In this document: one piece after another, positions 8,671 to 17,068 of the stretch
How positions within the stretch are numbered: position 1 is the stretch's first letter
How the letters are laid out: the number at the start of each line of letters is the position of its first letter
NCBI GenBank assembly: GCA_022750115.1
Contig: JAKIWI010000004.1
Coordinates: 195,108 to 252,421 of the forward strand
Origin: Thermoplasmata archaeon
GTDB lineage: Archaea > Thermoplasmatota > Thermoplasmata > Lutacidiplasmatales > UBA184
Length of the DNA stretch: 57,314 nt
Reading direction: 5' to 3'
Made by a program: the position numbers and the translations under genes
Notes under the pieces: generated by a model
The model's database searches: none
Seen by the model: the letters and a program-made list of their open reading frames with translations, nothing else
What the model was told of the DNA's origin: nothing

Positions 8671-9387
8671 ATGCAGACGGTCACGCTCGAGTTCCGGACC
8701 GAGGACCTCGTGCTCATCGGCCTGGTTCCGGCAGAGTTCTTCGAGACGTACGAGGAGCTCGAGCTTCTCGAGACGCTCCGCCTGGAGCGCGGGTGGCGGC
8801 TCCAACTGGTGCGGCTCCGCCGGCGCGGGCCTCTCCGCTCGGACGCCGACCTCGAGCGGGAATCTCGCCGGATCCGGCGGACGTACGGGCTGGACAGCTT
8901 CGAGGTGGTAGAACGCCGGCCGCGAACTCGGGACTACATCTTGCTCGTCCGACAGCGGAACCCGGCGTCGTTGCGGGCGCTCGTCTCCCTCTCCGCCGGT
9001 CGGATCTCTCCGACCGCCCCGTTCCGCATGACGCCCGAGACGACGATCGCGTCGTTCCACGGCGAGGAGCGAACCCTGCGACGGGTCCTTAGCCGGCTCC
9101 GCAAGGAGGAGGTGCCGTTTCGTGTGGTGCGAGCCTCCAAACGCCCCGTCCTCGCGGACGCGACCGCGACCCCGCTCACCCCCAAGCAGCGGGACGTGCT
9201 CGCACGGGCCTGGGCCCTCGGCTTCTTCGCGGTACCGCGGCGGATCACGCTGACGCGGCTCGCGAAGACGACCGGCCAGAGCCCGCCCGCGCTCGGCAAG
9301 ATGCTCCGGCGCGCGGAGGGCCATCTCGTGACGCGCTATCTGGCCGTTGAACTTCCCGGGGTGCTCTCGCCGGAGGAGGGTACGTGA
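8671..9387 (+). CDS. Bat-type (bacterio-opsin activator-like) HTH regulator
   Basis: About 238 residues. The C-terminal part beginning LTPKQRDVLARAWALGFF and continuing ITLTRLAKTTGQSPPALGKM is the HTH_10 domain of the haloarchaeal bacterio-opsin activator family. The N-terminal 150 residues contain beta-rich sequence (FRTEDLVLIGLVPAEFFETYEELELLE) of the kind found before HTH_10 domains in this family. ATG 8671 (MQTVTLEF) is preferred over ATG 8656 because TTCATATGAG lies 28 bases upstream. Its TGA stop overlaps the dUTPase GTG (GTGA), so the two are translated from one message. It is probably a transcriptional regulator; targets unknown. Confidence 0.85.
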   Translation: MQTVTLEFRTEDLVLIGLVPAEFFETYEELELLETLRLERGWRLQLVRLRRRGPLRSDADLERESRRIRRTYGLDSFEVVERRPRTRDYILLVRQRNPASLRALVSLSAGRISPTAPFRMTPETTIASFHGEERTLRRVLSRLRKEEVPFRVVRASKRPVLADATATPLTPKQRDVLARAWALGFFAVPRRITLTRLAKTTGQSPPALGKMLRRAEGHLVTRYLAVELPGVLSPEEGT

Positions 9388-9878
9388 CCGCGCGTTCGAG
9401 TCCCGCATCGAGACGCGGCCTGCAACGGGGCACCGCTCGCGCGGCGGGGCCGAAGGTGATCCTACAGCGCGTCGACGGCACTCCGGAGGTTCCAATTCCC
9501 GTGCGCGCGACGATCGGCTCGGCCGGCTTCGACCTCGCCAGCGCGGAGGAGGTTCGACTGGAGCGCGGGACCGTGAGCCTCGTGCGCACCGGTTGGAGGA
9601 TGCGCGCTCCCCCGGGAACGTTCCTCGAGGTCCGTCCGCGCAGCGGGCTCAGTAGTCGGGGGGTGCTGATGGTGAATGCCCCCGGCACGATCGACCGCGA
9701 CTACGCGGGGGAGGTGAAGGTCCCGATGACGTTCCTGTTCGAGGGAGGGTACTCGATCCACGTCGGCGACCGGATCGCGCAGGTTCGGCTCGTAGCGGAT
9801 CGGCCGGTGCGATTCGTCCTCGGAACGGTCTCTCCCACGACCTCGCGTTCCGGCGGGTTCGGCAGCACCGGCCGCTGA
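9384..9878 (+). CDS. dut: dUTP diphosphatase (trimeric dUTPase)
   Basis: Hydrolyses dUTP to dUMP and diphosphate, keeping uracil out of DNA. All five trimeric dUTPase motifs appear in order: GSAGFDL, RPRSGLSSRGV, GTIDRDYAGEVKV, GDRIAQVRL, and the C-terminal SRSGGFGSTGR arm that closes the active site. It has 164 residues, including a 22-residue basic N-terminal extension before the fold. Start GTG 9384 overlaps the regulator stop by four bases. The same fold includes dCTP deaminases, but the full motif 5 favours dUTPase. Confidence 0.93.
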   Translation: MTARSSPASRRGLQRGTARAAGPKVILQRVDGTPEVPIPVRATIGSAGFDLASAEEVRLERGTVSLVRTGWRMRAPPGTFLEVRPRSGLSSRGVLMVNAPGTIDRDYAGEVKVPMTFLFEGGYSIHVGDRIAQVRLVADRPVRFVLGTVSPTTSRSGGFGSTGR

Positions 9879-9884
9879 GCTTCG

Positions 9885-11483
9885 CTACCCGGGCGGGAAC
9901 TCGTCGAGGACGCGCTGGACGGCCCGGGGGGCCACTGGCGCGAGGGTCCCGCCGCGCGCCTCCGCTTCGACGCGCTCGAGCATTTCGTGCATCCGACGCT
10001 CCTTCCCGCGACTGGCCCGGTCGAGTCCGACATCGCGGGTGCCCTCGGTGACGAGCACGACCACGCGCCCGGCTCGGACCCGGCCCGTTCGCCCCCGCCG
10101 CTGGATCGTGCGGACGATGTCGGGGACCGGCTCGTAGAACACGACGAGGTCGGTCGACGGGATGTCGAGCCCCTCCTCCGCGACCGAGGTGGCGACGAGG
10201 CAGTTCAACTCGCCGGCGCGGAACTTCTCGAGCCGCTCGACCTGTTCCTTCTGGCTCATGCCCGAGTCCTCGTCCTTCGACGCCTGACCCACGAACCGCG
10301 CCGCGCGCACGACGCCCCCCTCGCCCTTGCCGAGCTCGGTGACGAGCAGCTCGGCCGTCTGACGGTACTGGGTGAAGACGATCACCCGGGCGTTCGGGGA
10401 GCGGCGCAGCTCCGTCTCGACGAGGTGGACCGCCGCAGCGACCTTCGGATGCTCGAGCCGAATGTCGGCGAGGGCGCGCTTCACGGCTTCGACGTCCGGG
10501 TCGTTCAGGAACGACCGCGCCGCGGGCGAGATCCGGCCCGACGACTGCCGGTCGAGGAACTGCCGCACCGCCTCGACGCCTTGGGTTTCGGCGAGCTCGA
10601 GCGCGTGGAGCGCCTTCATCGCCGCCGCGTGATGGGTGACCGCGCTCCAGAGGTTCGCCGCGGCAGGTTGGCCCCGGGCGCGAGCCTCTCCGAGTCCCCG
10701 GTGCAGCTGGGTCCCGAGCTGGAGAAGGTCGCGCTTCGACCCCGCACCGGGGGGGAGCACCCCCAGCTGCGAGAGGGCGTTGGTCTGTCGCAGCGCGGCG
10801 GCCCTCAATCGGACCCCGAGCTCGCGGACCTCGGGTGGCATCGTGACCGCGACCGTCTCGTAGCCGATCGCGTGGACGTACGGCCGCACGTCCGCATCGG
10901 TGGAGGTGCGGTACTCGAACCGCTCGATGTCGAGGTTGTGCCAGACCTCCCGGATCGCCTCGATCCGGGAACCGGGGGACGCGGTGATCGCGAACACGCG
11001 CGCGCGCGGGCCTTCGGCATTCGCTCGGGCGATCGCCACGTAGGGGTAGTCCCCCCGCGCCCGGTGGGCCTCGTCGAAGATGATGAGCGAGAACGTCTCG
11101 AGAGGGAACCGGCTCGCCGCGAGGTCGTTGCCGATCACTTGGGGCGTGGCGACCACGACCTGGGGCGGGTGGAGGAGCTCGGCTCGAGCCGCGGGACTCA
11201 CGGCCCCCGTCAACACCACCGGCGGCGGCGCGAGCACGGTCGTCCGGACGCTCTCGGCGTGTTGGAGCACGAGGGGCCGCGTCGGGGCTAGCAGGAGCAC
11301 CGAGCGGGTCGGATGGCGCCGGAGGAACTCGGCGGCGAGGCGGAGCGCGATCGCGGTCTTGCCGAGCCCGGTGGGGAGCACGGCGAGCGTGTTCGCCCCG
11401 GTCGCAGCCTCGGCGATCGTGGCCTGATATTGGCGGTCTTCGAGGACCCCGGGACGGAGGCGCGCGTGCGCGACCGTCTCCAT
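9885..11483 (-). CDS. Hef/FANCM-type superfamily 2 helicase without nuclease domain
   Basis: A DEAH-box branch-point helicase of 532 residues. The Hef/FANCM pattern runs QYQATIAEAATGANTLAVLP, Walker A PTGLGKTA, APTRPLVLQH, Walker B IIFDEAH, ITASPG, a helical insert, and C-terminal VIVFTQYRQTAELLV, TSVAEEGLDIPSTDLVVFYE and QRRGRTGR (motif VI). Euryarchaeal Hef usually carries a C-terminal XPF-type nuclease with HhH; here the protein ends soon after motif VI, so any nuclease must be separate. ATG 11483 is 33 bases from a TAAATAAG box shared with the divergent glycosyltransferase gene. Confidence 0.9.
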   Translation of the reverse strand: METVAHARLRPGVLEDRQYQATIAEAATGANTLAVLPTGLGKTAIALRLAAEFLRRHPTRSVLLLAPTRPLVLQHAESVRTTVLAPPPVVLTGAVSPAARAELLHPPQVVVATPQVIGNDLAASRFPLETFSLIIFDEAHRARGDYPYVAIARANAEGPRARVFAITASPGSRIEAIREVWHNLDIERFEYRTSTDADVRPYVHAIGYETVAVTMPPEVRELGVRLRAAALRQTNALSQLGVLPPGAGSKRDLLQLGTQLHRGLGEARARGQPAAANLWSAVTHHAAAMKALHALELAETQGVEAVRQFLDRQSSGRISPAARSFLNDPDVEAVKRALADIRLEHPKVAAAVHLVETELRRSPNARVIVFTQYRQTAELLVTELGKGEGGVVRAARFVGQASKDEDSGMSQKEQVERLEKFRAGELNCLVATSVAEEGLDIPSTDLVVFYEPVPDIVRTIQRRGRTGRVRAGRVVVLVTEGTRDVGLDRASRGKERRMHEMLERVEAEARGGTLAPVAPRAVQRVLDEFPPG

Positions 11484-11512
11484 GGCTGCCCCCGCGTTCG
11501 CACCGTCGACGG

Positions 11513-11520
11513 CTTATTTA
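11513..11520. promoter_or_regulatory. Shared TATA-like element between divergent genes
   Basis: CTTATTTA on plus (TAAATAAG on minus). It is centred 28 bases before ATG 11545 of the glycosyltransferase and 33 bases before ATG 11483 of the helicase, so a single A/T patch could be read in both directions. Confidence 0.55.
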
Positions 11521-11544
11521 CCCATCCGAAGCGTCGAGGCCCGA

Positions 11545-12717
11545 ATGGAGACGCTCTTCGTCATCGCGATCGCGGCGGCGACGATCGTGGCGATCCTGTT
11601 CCAGGGCCTGCCGCTCCTCTTGGCGGCCCAAATGCCGCGGCTCGGTCCGTGGTCCCTCCCGGCGGACGGCCGTCCGGCGCCCCTCGTGAGCGTGATCATC
11701 GCCGCGCGGAACGAAGAGCTCGACCTCGGCCCGGCCTTGGACGGGCTGCTCGCGCAGTCGTACTCCCCCCTCGAGATCATCGTCGTGGACGGAGGGTCCA
11801 CCGACCGGACGCGCGAGGTCGCCCACGCCCCCGGGGCCCGCATTCGGGTGATTGAGGAACCGCCGCTCCCGCCGGGATGGGTGGGCAAGAACTGGGCGTG
11901 CGACGTCGGGTACCGGGCGAGCCGAGGCGACTACCTGCTGTTCACCGACGCCGACATGCGCTACCATCCCGAGGCGGTCCGCACGACCGTCGCGTGGGCC
12001 CAGGCGGAGGGCGCGGACCTCGCGACGCTCGCCCCGGCCCTGGAGGCGCACTCGTTCTGGGAGAAGGTCGTCCTTCCGTTCTACGTCCAGATGGTGCTCA
12101 CCTACTTCCGGACCCCGCGGGTGAACCGCGATAGTTCGAGGGCGGCGATGGCGAACGGCCAGTTCACCCTCGTTGCGCGCGGACCGTACGAGGAGCTCGG
12201 CGGCCACGCCGCGATCCGAGGGTACGTGCTCGAGGATGTGGCCCTGGCGCGTCGGTACCGCGCCGCCGGCAAGCGGCTCCGGGTCGCCTGGGCTCCGGAG
12301 CTACTGACCACGCGCATGTACCGGGACCGCACGGAGCTGTTCGAGGGACTTCGCAAGAACGTGCACGACACCCGCTTCTCCGCGCTGCGGCAGCTCGTCT
12401 TCCTCGCCGGAATCCTCGGACTGTTCTTGCTCCCGCTGCTCGTCCTTCCCGTGGGGCTTTGGCTCGGCTCTCTCGTCCTCGAATGGCTCGGGGCGTTCGT
12501 CTGGGTCGCGTGGTTCGCGAAGCACGCGCTGTTCGCTCGAGCGATCGGGATGAGCGCGGCCCACGGACTCCTCTTTCCCATCGCCGCCGGATTCTACCTC
12601 GTCCTGGTGAGCTCCTCCCTCGTCGCGGGACTTCGCGGCCGGCCCGTGGAGTGGAAGGGACGGTCCTACGCGATGAATGGGGAGCCGACGGGCTCCGGAC
12701 CGTCGTCGGGTCGCTAG
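11545..12717 (+). CDS. Membrane-bound family 2 glycosyltransferase
   Basis: About 390 residues. One N-terminal membrane segment (LFVIAIAAATIVAILFQ) precedes a GT-A catalytic domain with PLVSVIIAARNEE, IIVVDGGSTDRT, the metal-binding LLFTDADMRYHPEA and the acceptor-site VLEDVAL. Three or four membrane segments close the protein. The layout resembles CrtQ- or hopanoid-associated GT2 enzymes that glycosylate lipids or carotenoid-like acceptors. RMYRD stands where processive enzymes have QxxRW, so single-sugar transfer is more likely. The start is set by the TATA element 28 bases upstream. The acceptor is unknown. Confidence 0.85.
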   Translation: METLFVIAIAAATIVAILFQGLPLLLAAQMPRLGPWSLPADGRPAPLVSVIIAARNEELDLGPALDGLLAQSYSPLEIIVVDGGSTDRTREVAHAPGARIRVIEEPPLPPGWVGKNWACDVGYRASRGDYLLFTDADMRYHPEAVRTTVAWAQAEGADLATLAPALEAHSFWEKVVLPFYVQMVLTYFRTPRVNRDSSRAAMANGQFTLVARGPYEELGGHAAIRGYVLEDVALARRYRAAGKRLRVAWAPELLTTRMYRDRTELFEGLRKNVHDTRFSALRQLVFLAGILGLFLLPLLVLPVGLWLGSLVLEWLGAFVWVAWFAKHALFARAIGMSAAHGLLFPIAAGFYLVLVSSSLVAGLRGRPVEWKGRSYAMNGEPTGSGPSSGR

Positions 12718-12732
12718 GCGAGCGAATCCGGG

Positions 12733-13676
12733 TTACGCCGGATGCGCCGCCCGCAGCGTCTCCACGCTCCGCGCGAACCGCCCCGGACCGAGCCAGTCGG
12801 CGTACTCGCTCGGGATCTCGGGCGGCCCTCCGCCCCGTGCGACCTCCTCGAGCCGGTCGAGGTACTCGCGCAGCCCGTCGCAGGCGCCGACGTCCGAGAC
12901 CGGTCCGTGCCCCGGCACCAGGATCCGAGGTCGGATCCGGGCGACCTTGTCGAGCGTCTCGCGCCACCGGGCGAGATCGGAGAGGCCGACCGTGGGATGG
13001 ACCCCCACCGAGACGAGATCGCCCGTGAACAGGACCTCGTCGTCCGTCACGAACAGGACCGTGTCGCTTTCGCTGTGGCCGGCGCCCTCGACGATCATGG
13101 CGCTGCGCGGGCCGGGAAACGTATGGCGCGTCTCGAAGATGGCGTCGGGGGTCCGGATCCGGACGCGGTCCCGAGCGTCCCGCAACTGGATGCGAGCGGC
13201 GAGCTCTCCCCCCAGCTCATGACGGTAGAGCGGTCGGCGCTCCTCGTCGTGGCGGATCTGCAGCGCGCTCGTTCCATCGACCCAGGTCGGGTCGGCGAGG
13301 GCCGTGACGATCGCCGAGCCGCGCTGGGCGAGTAGTTCGCGGGTGGTCTCGGTGCCGTAGATCGACGCGGCCCCGAACATCGCATTGCCGAGGCTGTGGT
13401 CGAAATGCCAGTGGCTGTTGGCGACGAACCCGGGATTGCGCCCCGTGAGGATCTGGGAGGCGGTCCGCAGGTCGGCCGCCGCGAGCGGAGTGAGGAACGT
13501 GTCGAACACGAGGGTCGTCGTGCCGAGGTCCACGATCCCCGCGTTGCTCAGGTTCGCCGAGCCGGGTCGGCCGATGGCCGCCCAGATCCGCTTGCCGACC
13601 TGTTCGAGCTGGAAGTTGTCCGACCGGAACGTACGGTTCCCTCGTCAAGACTCAGGGTCCCGGCCAGATAGCGCAT
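12733..13676 (-). CDS. Metallo-beta-lactamase-fold hydrolase with apparent N-terminal frameshift
   Basis: The zinc-binding residues of the fold are present: NSHWHFDHSLGN, GAGHSESDTVLF, FTGDLVSVGVHP and PGHGPV. Substrate unknown. The main frame begins with a GTG at 13533, but clear homology-like sequence continues upstream (FRSDNFQLEQVGKRIWAAIG, then ANLSNAGIVDLGT) to about 13640 with no ATG, GTG or TTG. A natural N-terminus, MRYLAGTLSLDEGTVR from ATG 13676, sits in the adjacent frame. Adding one base near 13628-13633 joins them into about 314 residues. Either the gene carries a 1-base deletion or the assembly has an error. A shorter protein from GTG 13533 would lack the first strands of the fold. 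Confidence 0.75.
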
Positions 13677-13773
13677 TCCGCCGCGGGGAGCGACCTCGGC
13701 ACGCCGTACCGAGCCCTTGGAACGCTCGGTCGGCGAGACGCTATGTGGGGCCCGTTTCTCCCCGTGCCCTCGC

Positions 13774-15252
13774 ATGTCGACACCCCTCGACCGTCCGTTC
13801 GACCTCCTCATCGGCGGCTCGGAAACCCCCGGTACCCGCGGCGAACGCGCTCCGGTCAAGAATCCGGCCTCGAACGAGGACCTCGCCCCGGTCGCCGTCG
13901 GCCACGCCGACGACGCCCGCCACGCGATGGAGGTCGCCCAAGCGGCGTTCGAGGGAAGCTGGTGGGCGAGCGACGACGGCGGCCGCCGCGCGAAGGCGCT
14001 GTGGAAGCTCGCGGGCTTGCTCGAAGCGCGCCTCGAGGAGTTCGCGCGCCTCGAGACGCTCAACATGGGCAAGACGCTCAAGGAGGCGCGCGGCGACATG
14101 GGGTTCGTCGTCCGCTCGATCGAGTACGTCGCCGGCCTCGCCGATAAGGTCGAGGGCGAGACCGTCCCCGTACCGGGAGCCCGTCTCGACTACACGATCC
14201 GCGAGCCCTTCGGTGTCACGGTCCACATCGCGCCCTGGAACTATCCCCTCCTGCTCGCCATCCGCGGCGTCGCCCCCGCGCTCGCGGCAGGGAACGCGGC
14301 GGTCCTCAAACCGGCCAGCCTCACCCCGCTCACCGCGATCGCGTTCGGACGCCTCGCGAAAGACGCCGGGATCCCGGACGGGATCCTCAACGTAGTCGCC
14401 GGTCCCGGTGGAGAGGTCGGCGAGGCGCTCGTGAACGACCTGCGGTGCAAATCGGTCTCGTTCACCGGCAGCGGGGACGTGGGCCGCCGGATCGCCGAGC
14501 TCGCCGCGCGACGCACGATCCCGGCGACGCTCGAGCTTGGGGGAAAGAGCCCGGTCGTCGTGTTCCCGGACGCCGACCTCGACCGCGCGGCGCGCGGCAT
14601 TGCCTTCGGGATCTTCGGGAACGCCGGCCAGATGTGCTGGGCCGGCTCCCGCCTCATCGTCCACGACAGCATCCACGCCGCCCTCGTCGAGCGGGTCGCC
14701 AAGATCGCGAGCGCGATGCGCCTCGGCCCCGGGATCGCCCCGGAGAGCGAGATGGGTCCGCTCGTCTCGCCCGGCCAGCTCGAGCGGGTGGCGGAGTTCG
14801 TCGAGTCGGCGCGCTCCGAGGGCGGCCAGGTCCGGACCGGGGGCGCGCGGGCGTCCGCCGGAGAACTCGCCCAGGGGAACTTCTACCCTCCCACCATCGT
14901 CGATGACGCGCCGCCGAGCGCGCGCGCGGTGCGCGAGGAGATCTTCGGCCCGGTCCTCGTCGTCCACCCGTTCGCGAGCACCGACGACGCGGTCCGACTC
15001 GCGAACGCGACCGACTTCGGACTGTTCGCGGCGCTCTGGACGAAGGACCTCGCGACCGCCCACACGGTCGCCCGCCGCCTCGAGGCGGGCATCGTCTGCG
15101 TCAACGAAGCGCCGGTGACGTTCCCGCAAACCCCGTTCGGTGGGTTCAAGCAGAGCGGGCTCGGGTTCGAGCAGGGCTCCGAGGTCGTGCGCTCGTACAC
15201 CCGGCGCAAGAACGTCGTCGTGAACCTCTCCGTCCCGAAGCCGAAAGGCTGA
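13774..15252 (+). CDS. NAD(P)-dependent aldehyde dehydrogenase
   Basis: About 492 residues of the classic ALDH fold. It has the nucleotide-binding segment TVHIAPWNYPLLLAIRGVAP, the KPASLTPLTAIAFG region, the catalytic Glu in TLELGGKSPVVV, the catalytic Cys in GNAGQMCWAGSR, and the C-terminal EEIFGPVLVV and PFGGFKQSGLG. Substrate specificity (betaine, succinate-semialdehyde or other aldehydes) cannot be fixed from these motifs. I chose ATG 13774 (MSTPLDRPFD); earlier in-frame codons look like untranslated sequence, and an A/T-poor box (CTATGTGG) lies about 31 bases upstream. It is transcribed divergently from the MBL gene. Confidence 0.93.
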   Translation: MSTPLDRPFDLLIGGSETPGTRGERAPVKNPASNEDLAPVAVGHADDARHAMEVAQAAFEGSWWASDDGGRRAKALWKLAGLLEARLEEFARLETLNMGKTLKEARGDMGFVVRSIEYVAGLADKVEGETVPVPGARLDYTIREPFGVTVHIAPWNYPLLLAIRGVAPALAAGNAAVLKPASLTPLTAIAFGRLAKDAGIPDGILNVVAGPGGEVGEALVNDLRCKSVSFTGSGDVGRRIAELAARRTIPATLELGGKSPVVVFPDADLDRAARGIAFGIFGNAGQMCWAGSRLIVHDSIHAALVERVAKIASAMRLGPGIAPESEMGPLVSPGQLERVAEFVESARSEGGQVRTGGARASAGELAQGNFYPPTIVDDAPPSARAVREEIFGPVLVVHPFASTDDAVRLANATDFGLFAALWTKDLATAHTVARRLEAGIVCVNEAPVTFPQTPFGGFKQSGLGFEQGSEVVRSYTRRKNVVVNLSVPKPKG

Positions 15253-15323
15253 CCGCCCCCGGCGCCGCCTCGGTTCGTACGAAGGCCCCTTAGCCGTACC
15301 GCCGGCTCGGACGCCCGTCCGAA

Positions 15324-15929
15324 ATGGCCGGTCCGCGCGACTCCGAGTGGGGCACCTGCGCCGTCTGCGGGGAGGCGTTCCCGCCCGGCACGGGCACCTG
15401 CCCGACCTGCGGCGCTCGGGAGCCGATCCGAGCGGGGTCCGAATCCGCGCTCCCGACCCGGGGTCGTCGCAAGTTCCAGGCAATCCGGGTGCTCCGCGTC
15501 CTCGCGATCGTCGGCGTCATCCTCGGGCTCGGGTGGGCGACTCTCTCGGCCGGACTTTCCGGACCGCCGACGTTGGACGACCCATTGACGACCGCCGGCT
15601 GGCACGACGTCGGGGCCGGGAACTACACCACGCTCTCCGGGCCGATCACCGGGGAGGACTACATCGTGGGCAACTTCTCGGTCGCGAACCCGCCGGGGGC
15701 GCCGCTCACGTTCGAGGTGTTCAACTCGACCGGCTTCTCCGCGTTCGTCCTCCACGCGCCCGCGACGCCCCTCGCCGTCCAGAACACCTCCTCGAGCCGG
15801 ATCATCTTCGCCGCGCCGTACACGGACACGTTCTACCTCGTGTTCGTGAACTCGTTCGCGCCGTCGACGGGCATCGACCTCCACGTCTACCTTGTGACCA
15901 ACTACGAGACGAACGTCGTCGTCAACTGA
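15324..15929 (+). CDS. Zinc-ribbon protein with one membrane segment and external domain
   Basis: 201 residues. The N-terminal zinc ribbon (CAVCGEAFPPGTGTCPTCG) is cytoplasmic if the single membrane helix (VLRVLAIVGVILGLGW, about residues 56-72) spans once. It is followed by a beta-rich, NxT-containing domain (GEDYIVGNFSVANPPGAPLT, then FYLVFVNSF) resembling small pre-peptidase or lectin-like beta sandwiches. The architecture of cytoplasmic zinc ribbon, helix and outside beta domain is common in GC-rich archaea. The function is unknown. Confidence 0.75.
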   Translation: MAGPRDSEWGTCAVCGEAFPPGTGTCPTCGAREPIRAGSESALPTRGRRKFQAIRVLRVLAIVGVILGLGWATLSAGLSGPPTLDDPLTTAGWHDVGAGNYTTLSGPITGEDYIVGNFSVANPPGAPLTFEVFNSTGFSAFVLHAPATPLAVQNTSSSRIIFAAPYTDTFYLVFVNSFAPSTGIDLHVYLVTNYETNVVVN

Positions 15930-15980
15930 CGCGGGCCCGTGGTTCGGGGCCGGGCCCCGCCCGCCGCGCGAGCCGAAGCC

Positions 15981-16637
15981 CTACGCGGCGTTCGCGGTGG
16001 GCGGCGGCTCGTGGCGGGCGAGGAACTTCGCCGGCACCTGGTCGGCGAGGAAGACGGTTTTGCCGGCCCGCATGATGACGATCCCCTCGGCCTGCGCGGC
16101 CTCGGCGTTGACCGCCAAGATCACCGGGTCCGGCGTTCGGACGACGCCGGCGGCCCGCGCGTCCTCGGCGGTGCGCGACAGGTGGACTTTGCGGCGGTCG
16201 GACGGCTTGAGTCCGACTTCGAGGACGATCGACGCCTCGTCCGGGGTCACGGGGAAGTACAGCTCGACCGGGACGTTCTCGGTCGGAAGGTCGAGGTTCA
16301 CCTCGATGGTGTGGCCGTAGGTGGCCCGCACGCGGTCGTCCTTCACTTCGTAGCGGCCTTTCGGGTCGCTCTCGGCGATCGCGACGAGGTGGTGGACGCG
16401 GAGCCAGTGGTAGCCGCGGTGCCGTTCCTGGACCGCCCGGACGAGCGTCGGAAGGGGCACCCATCCCCGCTCCTCGATCGTGAGGCCGTACTTCTCGGGG
16501 AAGTGGCGGAGGATCCCCGTCATCACGCGCCCGAGGTGGTCGAGCTCGCGGTCGTTCATCAGGAACCGACCGGAGCCGCCGCACACCGGGCAATTCTCGG
16601 CTCGGAAGTACCCGTGCTGCGCGCACTCCTTCAGCAT
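15981..16637 (-). CDS. kptA: RNA 2'-phosphotransferase (KptA/Tpt1 family) with zinc ribbon
   Basis: Tpt1/KptA removes a 2'-phosphate from RNA using NAD+. Family features over 218 residues: GILRHFPEKYGLTIEERGWV, VHHLVAIAESDPKGRYEV, the active-site-like RATYGHTIEV, YFPVTPDEASIVLEVGLKPS, RRKVHLSRTAEDA and the C-terminal VFLADQVPAKFL. The N-terminal CAQHGYF..CPVCGGS zinc ribbon is an add-on seen in archaeal members. It begins 18 bases after the rpoL stop, with GGGAG before its ATG, so it is the second gene of an rpoL-kptA operon. Confidence 0.88.
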   Translation of the reverse strand: MLKECAQHGYFRAENCPVCGGSGRFLMNDRELDHLGRVMTGILRHFPEKYGLTIEERGWVPLPTLVRAVQERHRGYHWLRVHHLVAIAESDPKGRYEVKDDRVRATYGHTIEVNLDLPTENVPVELYFPVTPDEASIVLEVGLKPSDRRKVHLSRTAEDARAAGVVRTPDPVILAVNAEAAQAEGIVIMRAGKTVFLADQVPAKFLARHEPPPTANAA

Positions 16638-16655
16638 CGCGGGCGCACTCCCGGA

Positions 16656-16943
16656 TTACGCCTTGATCTTCTCGGCCTTCTTGTCGAAGTCCTGGAGGAC
16701 GTCACCGTACTGGTCGGCGAGGTCCTTCAGCACCCGCTTGAGGACCGCTTGGGGCTTCTCGCCCTTCGTCTTCACGTAGAGCGTCGGCCGGTCGAGGAGC
16801 GGGTGGCCGAAGTAGTAGCGCGCCTCGATGACGTGCTCCTCCGCCTGCAGCGCCTCAACGAGGGGGACGAGGAGGGTCTCCTCGGTCCGCGGAATCTCGA
16901 TGCGGAGCGCGTCGTGCTCCTTCTCGACGACCTGGATGTCCAT
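16656..16943 (-). CDS. rpoL: DNA-directed RNA polymerase subunit L (Rpb11-like)
   Basis: A 95-residue subunit that pairs with RpoD (Rpb3-like) in the assembly platform of the polymerase. The diagnostic segment ARYYFGHPLLDRPTLYVKTK sits mid-protein, followed by the C-terminal helix ending KKAEKIKA. The start is ATG 16943 (MDIQVVEKEHDALRIEI); the frame continues upstream without protein-like sequence. A GCTTAAGAAC box lies about 33 bases before it. First gene of the operon with kptA. Confidence 0.92.
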   Translation of the reverse strand: MDIQVVEKEHDALRIEIPRTEETLLVPLVEALQAEEHVIEARYYFGHPLLDRPTLYVKTKGEKPQAVLKRVLKDLADQYGDVLQDFDKKAEKIKA

Positions 16944-17035
16944 GGCGTCGAGCGCGCCCACACGGGTGCGGTTCTTAAGCGTGGCGACCCCGAGGTTTCT
17001 CGTCGGCGGGAGAACGGCCCGCGCGGGCATCACGG

Positions 17036-17043
17036 CTATATGT
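17036..17043 (+). promoter_or_regulatory. TATA box of purD
   Basis: CTATATGT centred about 29 bases before ATG 17069, consistent with leaderless transcription. Confidence 0.65.
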
Positions 17044-17068
17044 CGCGCACCCCCCACGAGCCGGATCG

